Source: Sphingomonas sp. JUb134 (GTDB taxonomy: Bacteria; Pseudomonadota; Alphaproteobacteria; Sphingomonadales; Sphingomonadaceae). Taken from it: 64,000 nucleotides of DNA. A program made the translations under genes and the position numbers. This document shows positions 40,760 to 49,176 of this stretch, one piece after another (position 1 is the first letter of the stretch; each line of letters starts with the position of its first letter). The notes beneath the pieces were generated by a model, which was not told where the DNA came from, did no database searches, and worked only from the letters and a program-made list of their open reading frames with translations. The stretch is from positions 2,256,501 through 2,320,500 of the forward strand of contig NZ_SLYP02000001.1 of the NCBI RefSeq assembly GCF_004341505.2. The letters run 5' to 3'.

Positions 40760-41590
40760 CTAGATCAGTGCCGTTTCGAGACACCACCAATCGGGTTCGG
40801 CGCTCCGGATCGCCTCGGCTGCCGCAGCGCAGGCGGGTGCGTCCTCGAACAAGGCGAAGCAGGTCGCGCCCGAACCCGACATCCGCACCAAACGGGTGCG
40901 GGGCTGGTGCTCCAGGAGGGCGAGCACGGCGTCGATGGCAGGTGCCAGCGACCGTGCCGGAGGCTCCAGGTCATTGCGGCCGGAACAGGCGACCTCCAGC
41001 AGGTCCCCGCTGCCGATCGGCCCGCGGTCCACACCGTCCCAGCTGCCGAACACCGCTGCCGTGGAGACACCCACGCCGGGGTTCACCAGCAACGCAGGAA
41101 TGCCGGTGAGACCGTCCACCGGCACCAGATCCTCACCGCGCCCCCGGCCGATCGCCGTTCGGCTGAGCAGGCACGCCGGTACGTCCGATCCGAGCGCGTC
41201 CGCACAGGCAAGCAGGTCCGGATCATCGTGCCGTACCCCCGCGCGAGTCGCGAGCGCCCGAAGCGTCGCTGCCGCATCGGCCGATCCGCCGCCGATGCCG
41301 GACGCGACCGGAAGCCGCTTGTCGAGCAGGATTGCACATGGGCGATCATCACCGAAGGCCAAGCGGAAACGATCGCGGGCGCGCGTAACGAGATTGTCGC
41401 CCTCCGCCTGAAGCGTGCCTGCGAACGGGCCGGTGATGACGAAGCTGTCCGCCTCGGCGTCGGCGACCGTCAGCCGGTCGCCGTCCTCAACGAACGCGAA
41501 CAGGGTCTCCAGAGCGTGATAGCCATCGGGACGGCGGTGCCGAACATGAAGCGCGAGGTTGAGCTTCGCGCGAGCCACTTCGTGGATCAT
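40760..41590 (-). CDS. ispE: 4-diphosphocytidyl-2-C-methyl-D-erythritol kinase
   Basis: GHMP kinase of the non-mevalonate isoprenoid pathway. It has 276 residues. Motif 1 is ARAKLNLALHVRHRRPDGYH, the ATP-binding motif 2 is LPVASGIGGGSADAAATLRA, and motif 3 is VRMSGSGATCFALFE. LGSDVPACLL is also conserved. The start overlaps the 3' end of the TPR gene (ATGA), so the two are translationally coupled, although no functional link is evident. Confidence 0.96.
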   Translation of the reverse strand: MIHEVARAKLNLALHVRHRRPDGYHALETLFAFVEDGDRLTVADAEADSFVITGPFAGTLQAEGDNLVTRARDRFRLAFGDDRPCAILLDKRLPVASGIGGGSADAAATLRALATRAGVRHDDPDLLACADALGSDVPACLLSRTAIGRGRGEDLVPVDGLTGIPALLVNPGVGVSTAAVFGSWDGVDRGPIGSGDLLEVACSGRNDLEPPARSLAPAIDAVLALLEHQPRTRLVRMSGSGATCFALFEDAPACAAAAEAIRSAEPDWWCLETALI

Positions 41591-43086
41591 GAGCGAGGCG
41601 ACGCCGAGGCCGCGGGCAATCCTTGCAGGAGCTTCTCCGCCAATTTCGCATCCTTCGACGGGTCCGCGTCCAGACGGGCGGCGGACCAGGCATAGCGTGC
41701 TTCATAGCGGCGGCCGAGCCGCCAAAGCAGGTCTCCCAAATGTTCCTGCACTGTCCCGCTCACTTCGTTGGCACGGGCCGCCTGCTCCAGCAGCGGCAAG
41801 GCACGCGCTGCGTTCCCCTGTCGATAATAGGCCCATCCCAGCGAGTCCGCGATGTTGAGGTCCTCCGGGGCAAGCTGACGGGCCTGTTCGAGCATCGCGA
41901 TGGCGGCAGGCAGGTTCTCGTTCCGCTCGACCTGGGCATAGCCAAGGTAATTGAGGGCCAGCGGCTCTGCGGGCGCGACCTCGACGGCGCGGCGCAAGAC
42001 CGGCAGCGCCTCGTCCCACCGTCCCGCCTGCTCCAGCGCCGCCCCTCGCTGGAGCAGCAACGTCCAGTCCGGCGGCTCCCCTTCCCGGTCGAGCGCCGTC
42101 GCATAAGCGGCAGCAGCCTCCCCGAACCGACCCTCCGCGGTGAGCAGGTCGCCGAGCCGGCGTGCATCCTCCCCGCTGCTATCGGAGCCGGAGGAGAGCG
42201 CCGTGGCTGCAGCGATGGCGGCATCCGCCTCGCCGGCACGTGCCAGGACGGCCGCCTCTGCGGCACGCCCTTCGCGAGCAAAGGGGCTTCCATCGGGGAT
42301 CGCCGCCAGCGCCTGATGCGCCTTGGCATCGGCGCCCTCCAGCGACAGCGCGTCGGCGAGTGCGATCCGTGCCCCGTCATAGCCCGGGTCGAGGACCAGG
42401 GCTGCACGCGCGAGCGCGATCGCGAGGGACGCGGTTTCGTCGGACGCGAGATCCTTGGCAACGCGTGTCAGAAAGCGCGAGGCCCCGAACCTGGCGTCGC
42501 CCTTTGCGCCCCGCCCCAGCCGCTGGCGATAGAGCGCGAGCACCGGATCCTCTCCAGCCAGCAAACCCCGCGCGGCGTCCCGCTTGCCCTTGCCCGCCAG
42601 CAGCGCGGCGGCAGCCAGCCGGAACTGCTGGTCCTCCTGCAGGGGGCCGAGCTGTGCTTGGACCGCCACCAGCCCCTCCGCCGTGCGACCGCTTGCGAGG
42701 AGGATCAGCGCGTGGTTCTCGGACGCATAGCGGCGGTCGAGGGCGTCGCCTTCTCGCGAGGCGAACTGCAGTGCGGCTGCCGGGTCGCCCCGATCAAGCG
42801 CAAGCCATGCGGCAAGCACGGGTTGCAGGAAGTCGAGCGGACCTTCGCCCAGCGTCTCCACTGCCCCAGACGCACGATCCGGCTGCCGAGCCACCACCGC
42901 ATCCGCGAACTCGAGAACAGCGGCATCGGGCGGCGCAACGCCCGCACGCGTCAGCACCGCCAGCGATTTGCGGGCAAGCGCTAGGTCTCCGCTCGCCAGC
43001 CCCTCGCGATACGCGCGGATTGCGACCACTTCGCTGCCGGGCCGGGCAGCGAGCGCAAGCGCGTAATAGCGTGCAGCCGCGTCCAC
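41587..43086 (-). CDS. TPR-repeat protein, start codon uncertain
   Basis: Large tetratricopeptide protein. From the only canonical in-frame start, the GTG at 43086, it has 499 residues. Repeats are clearest in the C-terminal half (EAAAAYATALDREGEPPDWT, WDEALPVLRRAVEVAPAEPL, AIAMLEQARQLAPEDLNIAD, ARALPLLEQAARANEVSG). The frame stays open upstream and encodes what looks like a signal peptide (KRLLLSAVASAGVAVASPAA) at about 43203-43144, but with no ATG, GTG or TTG before it. Either the true start is non-canonical, or one base differs at ATGTAAG. It is likely an exported scaffold; function unknown. Confidence 0.8.
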   Translation of the reverse strand: MDAAARYYALALAARPGSEVVAIRAYREGLASGDLALARKSLAVLTRAGVAPPDAAVLEFADAVVARQPDRASGAVETLGEGPLDFLQPVLAAWLALDRGDPAAALQFASREGDALDRRYASENHALILLASGRTAEGLVAVQAQLGPLQEDQQFRLAAAALLAGKGKRDAARGLLAGEDPVLALYRQRLGRGAKGDARFGASRFLTRVAKDLASDETASLAIALARAALVLDPGYDGARIALADALSLEGADAKAHQALAAIPDGSPFAREGRAAEAAVLARAGEADAAIAAATALSSGSDSSGEDARRLGDLLTAEGRFGEAAAAYATALDREGEPPDWTLLLQRGAALEQAGRWDEALPVLRRAVEVAPAEPLALNYLGYAQVERNENLPAAIAMLEQARQLAPEDLNIADSLGWAYYRQGNAARALPLLEQAARANEVSGTVQEHLGDLLWRLGRRYEARYAWSAARLDADPSKDAKLAEKLLQGLPAASASPRS

Positions 43087-43206
43087 CGCGCCGTCTGCAT
43101 CCGCCGCACGTGCACGAACGTAGGCGGGCAGGTTCTCCTCGGCGGCGGCAGGCGATGCAACGGCTACACCCGCTGAAGCGACGGCGCTCAGCAGCAGGCG
43201 CTTACA
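43087..43206 (-). other. In-frame signal-peptide-like extension of the TPR gene without a start codon
   Basis: Reading the TPR frame upstream of the GTG at 43086 gives a continuous Lys-Arg, hydrophobic, Ala-x-Ala pattern typical of a Sec signal peptide, then EENLPAYVRARAADADGA. The codon before Lys-Arg is TGT. An ATG overlapping the ETF-QO stop is one base out of frame (ATG-T-AAG-CGC). Removing that T would create a Met-Lys-Arg start but would also remove the ETF-QO stop. Confidence 0.55.
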
Positions 43207-44863
43207 TGTTAGGATAGTTCGGTCCTCCCCCGCCCTCGGGCACCACCCAGTTGATGTTCTGGGTGGGATCCTTGATGTCGCAGGTTTTGCAGTGGACGCA
43301 GTTCTGGGCGTTGATCACGAAGCGCGGCTTGGCGCCCTCCGTCTCCACCACCTCGTAGACCCCCGCGGGACAATAACGCTGCGCCGGCTCGTCGAACATC
43401 GGCAGGTCGTAATCGATCGGAATGTCGGGATCGCGCAGCGTGAGGTGGACCGGCTGATCCTCCTCATGGTTGGTGTTCGACAGGAACACCGAGGAAAGAC
43501 GGTCGAACGTCAGCTTCCCGTCCGGCTTCGGATAGGCGATCGGCTGGACCTGGTCCTTGCGCCAAAGGCTCTCGTGATCCGGATGGTGGCGCATCGTGAA
43601 CGGCATGCGGATGCCCCAGTGCTCGGCCCACATGGTGATGCCGGAGAGCCCCGAGCCGACGAAGTCGCCGAACTTCTTGACCAGCGGCACCACGTTGCGG
43701 ACCTTGCGCAGTTCCTCATAGACCCAGCTCGCCTCATAGGCGCGGGGATATGCGTCGAGCGTGTCGCCGGCGCGTTCGGCCACGATGGCGTCGAACGCGG
43801 CCTCGGCCGCGAGCATCGCGGTTTTCATCGCCGTGTGCGTGCCCTTGATCCGGGGCACGTTCACGAAGCCTGCGGAGCAGCCGATCAGGGCGCCGCCGGG
43901 GAAGACCAGCTTGGGTACGGATTGCCAGCCGCCGTCGTTGATCGCACGCGCGCCATAGGACACGCGCTTGCCGCCCTCCAGGATCTTGGCGATCTCCGGA
44001 TGCGTCTTCCACCGCTGCATCTCGTGGAACGGCGAAAGATGGGGATTGGAATAGTTGAGCCAGGTGACGAGGCCAAGCGCCACCTGCCCGTTCGCCTGGT
44101 GATACAGAAAGCCGCCGCCGTTGGTGCCGCGGGTTTCTGACAGTGGCCAGCCTTGCGTGTGGATCACCCGTCCGGGCACATGCTTTTCGGGCGCAATGTC
44201 CCAAAGCTCCTTGATGCCGATGCCATAGACCTGCGGCTGCGCATCCTTCGCGAGGTCGAAGATGCGGATCAGCTCCTTGCTAAGGTGCCCACGGACGCCC
44301 TCTGCCAGGAAGGTATATTTGGCGTGGAGCTCCAATCCGGGCTGCCAGTCCGGCTTGCGGGTACCGTCGCGCGCAATGCCCATGTCGCCGGTCGCGACGC
44401 CCTTGACCGATCCATCGTCGTGGAACAGCACCTCGGCCGCGGCGAAGCCGGGGAAGATCTCGACGCCGAGACCCTCGGCCTGTTCCGCCAGCCAGCGGCA
44501 CAGGCTGCCGAGCGAGCAGGTATAAGTCCCCTCGTTCGACATGAACGGCGGCAGCGCGAAGTGCGGCATTTCCGTCTTGCCCGTGGCGTTCAGGATCCAG
44601 TGATGGTTCTCCGTCACCGGCACCGCTGCGAGCGGGCAGCCCTGATCGCGCCATTCCGGCAAAAGCTCGTCCAGCGCGCGCGGATCGATCACCGCTCCCG
44701 AGAGGATGTGGGCGCCGACTTCGGACCCCTTCTCCAGCACGCAGACCGCGATCTCGCGACCGGCCTCGTTCGCCAGCTGCTTCAGCCGGATCGCAGCCGA
44801 CAGACCTGCGGGGCCCGCGCCGACGATCACGACGTCATAGGGCATTGATTCCCGCTCGTTCAT
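43202..44863 (-). CDS. Electron transfer flavoprotein-ubiquinone oxidoreductase
   Basis: Membrane-associated iron-sulfur flavoprotein passing electrons from ETF to ubiquinone during fatty-acid and amino-acid oxidation. It has 553 residues, the normal length. The FAD dinucleotide motif is DVVIVGAGPAGLSAAIRLKQ near the N-terminus. Further motifs are LEKGSEVGAHILSGAVIDP, GCSAGFVNVPRIKGTHTAMK and the C-terminal 4Fe-4S cysteines in NCVHCKTCDIKDPTQNINWV, ending in the conserved PNYPNM. Its stop codon overlaps the apparent upstream part of the TPR gene. ETF subunit genes are not in the window. Confidence 0.97.
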   Translation of the reverse strand: MNERESMPYDVVIVGAGPAGLSAAIRLKQLANEAGREIAVCVLEKGSEVGAHILSGAVIDPRALDELLPEWRDQGCPLAAVPVTENHHWILNATGKTEMPHFALPPFMSNEGTYTCSLGSLCRWLAEQAEGLGVEIFPGFAAAEVLFHDDGSVKGVATGDMGIARDGTRKPDWQPGLELHAKYTFLAEGVRGHLSKELIRIFDLAKDAQPQVYGIGIKELWDIAPEKHVPGRVIHTQGWPLSETRGTNGGGFLYHQANGQVALGLVTWLNYSNPHLSPFHEMQRWKTHPEIAKILEGGKRVSYGARAINDGGWQSVPKLVFPGGALIGCSAGFVNVPRIKGTHTAMKTAMLAAEAAFDAIVAERAGDTLDAYPRAYEASWVYEELRKVRNVVPLVKKFGDFVGSGLSGITMWAEHWGIRMPFTMRHHPDHESLWRKDQVQPIAYPKPDGKLTFDRLSSVFLSNTNHEEDQPVHLTLRDPDIPIDYDLPMFDEPAQRYCPAGVYEVVETEGAKPRFVINAQNCVHCKTCDIKDPTQNINWVVPEGGGGPNYPNM

Positions 44864-44980
44864 GCACTCCTACTCCCACGCTCGCTGCGGCACCGTGTCG
44901 TCGCGTACCTGCAACGTCTTGTCGGCAGCGGAATTCATTCAGATTGACCGCGGCGTCAACCCGGTGGCCTATATAGGGTG

Positions 44981-45715
44981 ATGGGGGCGGATCAGCATCT
45001 CGATTGGCGAAATATCGCGGCAAGCACACTGGATTGGTGGCTTGAGGCGGGTGTCGACACGCTGGTCGAAGAACGGCCGCGCGATTGGTTGGTTCCTGAC
45101 GCTCTGCCGGCACCTGCTCCACTTCCGCCGGCAGCACCGGCGGCAGCGCCGAACCCAGGCTATCCGGTCACCTATGAGGAATTCCTCGCCTACCGGATGG
45201 GGGATCAGGCACCCGACGCAAAATGGGCGCTGGCGCGCGTTGCGCCGAGCGGGGACCCAGCCACTGCGGCGCTGATGGTGCTGACCGACGTTCCCGAAGA
45301 GGCGGACGCCGCAGCCGGGCACCTGCTTGCTGGACCCGAAGGCCGCCTGCTCGACCGGATGCTGGCGGCGATCGGTTTGGCCCGCGAACAGACGCTGATC
45401 GCCTCCGTCTGCGTCGCCCGCCCACTTGCGGGGCGGGTGCCGCGTGCGAGCGCCACCGAACTTGAGGCGATGGCCCGGCACCTGGTGGGGATCGTCCGCC
45501 CCAGGCGGCTGTTGCTGCTCGGCCAGATCGCAAGTCGCGCCGTGCTCGGCCCGAAGGCTGGAGCGCACGGCGACTGTTCGGACATGCTCAGCGATGACAA
45601 TTTGGCGTGCAAGGCGGTCGCCACCTACCACCCGCGGGTGCTGCTGGAGCGACCGATGTGCAAGGCGGAGGCCTGGCGCGACTTGCAGCTGTTGATCGAG
45701 GAAAACGACGCGTGA
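44981..45715 (+). CDS. Uracil-DNA-glycosylase-superfamily protein, divergent
   Basis: A 244-residue protein. The C-terminal two thirds follow the UDG fold: ALMVLTDVPEEADAAAGHLL at the first motif position, LLDRMLAAIGLAREQTLIAS, LVGIVRPRRLLLLGQIA and a final TYHPRVLLERP resembling family motif 2. The usual GEAPG at motif 1 is not visible, and the two N-terminal cysteines of the iron-sulfur type (family 4) are absent. Residues about 50-60 are a Pro/Ala linker. Catalytic activity is uncertain. The ATG at 44981 is used (GTG one codon upstream). Its stop overlaps the transglycosylase start (GTGA). Confidence 0.72.
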   Translation: MGADQHLDWRNIAASTLDWWLEAGVDTLVEERPRDWLVPDALPAPAPLPPAAPAAAPNPGYPVTYEEFLAYRMGDQAPDAKWALARVAPSGDPATAALMVLTDVPEEADAAAGHLLAGPEGRLLDRMLAAIGLAREQTLIASVCVARPLAGRVPRASATELEAMARHLVGIVRPRRLLLLGQIASRAVLGPKAGAHGDCSDMLSDDNLACKAVATYHPRVLLERPMCKAEAWRDLQLLIEENDA

Positions 45716-47490
45716 AAATCGCTCTTGCGGTAAGCGCCCTGTTGATGGCCGCTCCTCTGGCCGCGAACGCCAGCGATCTCGACGAGGGTCGCGTCCTTGC
45801 GCGGGGCAGCGCGAAACACGGCGCTCTCGAGGGCGTCCCTCGCCAATTGAGCAGCGAAGAGCGCACAGCCTATCGCTCGGTATTCGCAGCGATCCGGGAT
45901 GCGCGCTGGGCCGATGCACAGCTTCAGCTCGATGCGCTCAAGCCGGGCCCGCTGCACGCCGTTGCCCGTGCCGAGCTCTATACCGCGCCCAATTCTCCCA
46001 AGGTCGCGCTTGAGCCTTTGCTTGCGCTTCTGGCGGAAGCGCCCGAACTCCCGGAGGCGCCGCAGCTCGCCCGTCTTGCACAGCTTCGCGGCGCGGCCTC
46101 CCTTCCCGCGCTGCCCAGCCAACAGCGCATGACCTGGTTCGATGGTGCGCCGACGCGCGTCCGGACGCGCGCGGTCCGCAGCGACCAGGTGGCCGCCGAA
46201 CTCGCCATCGCCATGAAGCCGTTCGTCAAGCTCGACGATGGCCCTGCGGCCGAGGCGTTGCTCAATCAGCGCGCGAGCGAGCTCACGCCTGAGGCGCTGA
46301 CGGAATGGCAGCAACGCGTCGCCTGGATCTATTTCGTGGCCGGGGACGACGGCAACGCCCGCCGGGTCGCGCGGCTCGCACAGAGAGGGCAAGGCGACTG
46401 GGCCGCGCAGGCGGACTGGACGCAGGGCCTCGCCGCATGGCGGCAAAAGGACTGCGCCGCGGCGCAAGTGGCGTTCGGCGACGTCGCCCGTCGTGCCACC
46501 GATACCGAGCTGCGCTCCGCCGGCCTCTATTGGGCGACCCGGGCGGACATCGCGTGCGGTCGTCCGGACCTGGTGCAGCCGCGCCTGCAAAGCGCCGCGC
46601 AATATGGCGAAACCTATTACGGTCTGCTCGCCCGCCAGGCGCTGGGCATGGTCGACCGCAAGTCGGCCCCCGAGCGCGTGACGGCGGACTGGCAGGCACT
46701 GGAACGGCGCCCGAACGTCCGCGTCGCGGCCGCCCTGTCCGAGATCGGCGAAGCGTCACTGGCCGACCAGGTTCTGCGGCACCAGGCCAGGATCGGCGAT
46801 GCCAGCGACTATGCTGCGCTCACGCGCGTCGCGGGCAGCATGAACCTGCCGGCAACCCAGCTTTGGCTGTCGCACAATGCACCTGTCGGGGCGAAGCCCG
46901 TCCTGGAGGCCCGTTACCCGGCACCAGACTGGACGCCGGACGGCGGTTGGCGTGTGGACAAGGCACTGGTCTATGCCCACGCCTTGCAGGAGTCGAAGTT
47001 CAACCCGCAGGTGGTGAGCCCCGCGGGCGCCTTTGGCCTGATGCAGATCATGCCGGCAGCCGCGAGCGACTTCGGCCGTGCCAAGGGCGTGACGATCGAT
47101 CGCTCCGCCCTCGCCCGTCCTTCGACCAACATCGAAGTGGGTCAAAGCTATCTGGAAAAGCTGCGCGACATGCAGGCGACCGGCGGGCTGCTGCCCAAGG
47201 TGATCGCCGCCTATAACGCCGGGCCGAGTCCGGTGCAGGCCTGGGACCTGCAGGCGCACGACGGCGGAGATCCGCTCCTCTACATCGAGTCGATCCCCTA
47301 TTGGGAGACGCGCGGCTACGTCATGTCGGTGCTGCGCAACTACTGGATGTACGAAAAGCAGGAGGGGAAAACCTCCGCCAGCCGCTCGGCGCTCGCGCAG
47401 GGCATGTGGCCGAAGTTCCCCGGAGCCAAGGGCGGCGGTGCGGTGCGTCTCAGCAGCAACGGCCGCTCGTCAGTCGCCCATGCCAATTGA
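45712..47490 (+). CDS. slt: Soluble lytic murein transglycosylase
   Basis: Periplasmic muramidase-like enzyme that cleaves glycan strands with 1,6-anhydro product formation. A GTG at 45712 has a GAGGAAA site and yields 592 residues. A signal peptide comes first ([19 protein letters not shown]). A long alpha-superhelical region follows (residues about 30-400, with [20 protein letters not shown]). The SLT domain has the catalytic Glu in [18 protein letters not shown], then [17 protein letters not shown] and [15 protein letters not shown]. Its start overlaps the UDG-like gene and its end overlaps moaB by 11 bases. Confidence 0.93.
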   Translation: MKIALAVSALLMAAPLAANASDLDEGRVLARGSAKHGALEGVPRQLSSEERTAYRSVFAAIRDARWADAQLQLDALKPGPLHAVARAELYTAPNSPKVALEPLLALLAEAPELPEAPQLARLAQLRGAASLPALPSQQRMTWFDGAPTRVRTRAVRSDQVAAELAIAMKPFVKLDDGPAAEALLNQRASELTPEALTEWQQRVAWIYFVAGDDGNARRVARLAQRGQGDWAAQADWTQGLAAWRQKDCAAAQVAFGDVARRATDTELRSAGLYWATRADIACGRPDLVQPRLQSAAQYGETYYGLLARQALGMVDRKSAPERVTADWQALERRPNVRVAAALSEIGEASLADQVLRHQARIGDASDYAALTRVAGSMNLPATQLWLSHNAPVGAKPVLEARYPAPDWTPDGGWRVDKALVYAHALQESKFNPQVVSPAGAFGLMQIMPAAASDFGRAKGVTIDRSALARPSTNIEVGQSYLEKLRDMQATGGLLPKVIAAYNAGPSPVQAWDLQAHDGGDPLLYIESIPYWETRGYVMSVLRNYWMYEKQEGKTSASRSALAQGMWPKFPGAKGGGAVRLSSNGRSSVAHAN

Positions 47491-48007
47491 TCCAGCGCGG
47501 GCGTTCGTTCCGGTCCGCATCGCTGTCCTCACGGTTTCCGACACACGGACGCTTGCGGAGGATCGGTCGGGCGATACCCTTGTTGCGCTGTTGAGCGAGG
47601 CGGGTCATGTGCTCGCCGATCGCGCGTTGCTTCCCGACGATGTTGCCGCGATCGTAGGACGGTTGCACGGATGGATCGACGACCCCGCAATCGATTGCAT
47701 CCTGACGACCGGCGGCACAGGCGTGACCGGGCGCGACGTCACGCCCGAAGCCGTCGAGCGCGTCGCGGACAAGATGATCCCCGGTTTCGGCGAGCTCTTC
47801 CGCTGGCTGAGCTATGCGAAGATCGGCACGTCGACCGTCCAGTCGCGCGCCTGCGCCTGCGTCTCGCGGGGCACCTATGTGTTCGCCCTTCCCGGCTCCA
47901 CCGGAGCCGTTCGCGACGGTTGGGAAGGCATTCTCGCCTCGCAACTGGATAGCCGCCACACGCCCTGCAATTTCGTCGAGTTGATGCCCCGCCTGCGCGA
48001 ACGCTGA
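47480..48007 (+). CDS. moaB: Molybdenum cofactor biosynthesis protein MoaB
   Basis: MoaB/Mog-family protein, 175 residues, acting in adenylylation of molybdopterin in those members that are active. Motifs: [60 protein letters not shown] and [19 protein letters not shown]. The ATG at 47480 overlaps the transglycosylase stop by 11 bases. No other molybdenum cofactor genes are in the window. Confidence 0.93.
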   Translation: MPIDPARAFVPVRIAVLTVSDTRTLAEDRSGDTLVALLSEAGHVLADRALLPDDVAAIVGRLHGWIDDPAIDCILTTGGTGVTGRDVTPEAVERVADKMIPGFGELFRWLSYAKIGTSTVQSRACACVSRGTYVFALPGSTGAVRDGWEGILASQLDSRHTPCNFVELMPRLRER

Positions 48008-48053
48008 TTGTCGCGGGGTTGATTCCGCGTTCTGGCTATGTTCTTTCTGCGTC

Positions 48054-49121
48054 ATGGCTCGCACTGCCCGTGGCGCAACGATCAACAGCACCAGCACCCG
48101 CTTCAACCTGCCGGAGCGGGAGGTGGATGGCGACTGGCTGGATGCCCGCGAGGCGATCGACGGTGCGCCACCGCCGGTGCGTACCAGCGTGGGCCTGCTC
48201 ACGCCCCGCACGATCATCAGCTACAACCGGTCGCCCGACATCGGCTTCGATCGCTCGGTGAACCCCTACAATGGCTGCGAACACGGCTGCATCTACTGCT
48301 TTGCGCGGCCGAGCCATGCCTTTCATGATCTGTCCCCGGGCATCGACTTCGAAACACGGCTGTTTGCCAAGCCGGATGCGCCTGCGCTGCTCCGGGCCGA
48401 GCTTTCGAAGCCCGGATACCAGGTCCGGCCGATCGCCTTCGGCACCAACACCGATCCCTATCAGCCGATCGAAGCCGAGTGGCGGATCGCTCGGGCATGC
48501 ATCGAGGTGCTGTCCGAGTGCGACCATCCGCTGACCATCACCACCAAGTCCGACCGCGTGGTGCGAGACCTGGATCTCCTGGCGCCGATGGCGACGAAGG
48601 GCCTCGTCTCCGTCGCGATGTCGATCACGTCGCTCGATCCTGTGATCGCCCGCACCCTGGAGCCCCGCGCGCCGCACCCGCGCAAGCGGCTCGCCGCCGT
48701 GGCCGCCCTCACCGCAGCCGGAATTCCCTGCTCCGTCTCCGTAGCCCCGGTGATCCCCGCGATCACCGATGGAGAGCTGGAGCGTATCCTGGAACAGGCG
48801 GCGGCCGCGGGCGCATGCGGCGCCTTCTTCCTCCCCGTGCGCCTGCCCTGGGAGGTCGCCCCGCTGTTCCGCGCATGGCTCGACACGCATTTCCCAGACC
48901 GTGCCGAAAAGGTGATGGCGATCATCCGCTCCTTGCGCGAGGGGCGGGTCAACGATCCGAGCTTCTTCACGCGCATGCAGGGCTCGGGTCCCTGGGCCGA
49001 GTTGATGCGGACCCGGTTCCGCATCGCGATCCGCCGCTACGGACTGGAACGCGGGCGTGCGCCGCTGAACTGCGACCGGTTCCGCCGGCCAAGGGGACCG
49101 CAGGGCGATCTGTTCGAGTAA
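48054..49121 (+). CDS. PA0069-family radical SAM protein
   Basis: A 355-residue radical SAM enzyme of unknown substrate, related to spore photoproduct lyase-like (SplB/PA0069) proteins. The cluster motif is NPYNGCEHGCIYCFARPSHA (CxxxCxxC). The SAM-binding core continues with VRPIAFGTNTDPYQPIEAEW, RACIEVLSECDHPLTITTKS, and SVAMSITSLDPVIARTLEPR with the expected Glu-Pro. The C-terminal extension (FRIAIRRYGLERGRAPLNCD) is characteristic of the family. It begins 46 bases after moaB and ends 55 bases before the M48 gene; a functional link to either is not evident. Confidence 0.87.
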   Translation: MARTARGATINSTSTRFNLPEREVDGDWLDAREAIDGAPPPVRTSVGLLTPRTIISYNRSPDIGFDRSVNPYNGCEHGCIYCFARPSHAFHDLSPGIDFETRLFAKPDAPALLRAELSKPGYQVRPIAFGTNTDPYQPIEAEWRIARACIEVLSECDHPLTITTKSDRVVRDLDLLAPMATKGLVSVAMSITSLDPVIARTLEPRAPHPRKRLAAVAALTAAGIPCSVSVAPVIPAITDGELERILEQAAAAGACGAFFLPVRLPWEVAPLFRAWLDTHFPDRAEKVMAIIRSLREGRVNDPSFFTRMQGSGPWAELMRTRFRIAIRRYGLERGRAPLNCDRFRRPRGPQGDLFE

Positions 49122-49176
49122 GCGGGCGATGAGGGAACCGCCGGGGGCTCCGCGCGCTCTCCACCCCGGAGACGCC

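Noticed and set aside
44944..44975. TTGACC and TATATA elements in front of the UDG-like gene as a sigma-70 promoter
   Set aside because: The spacer is 20 bases, too long for a normal promoter, and the -10 would place transcription start at the start codon. Not strong enough to list as a feature.
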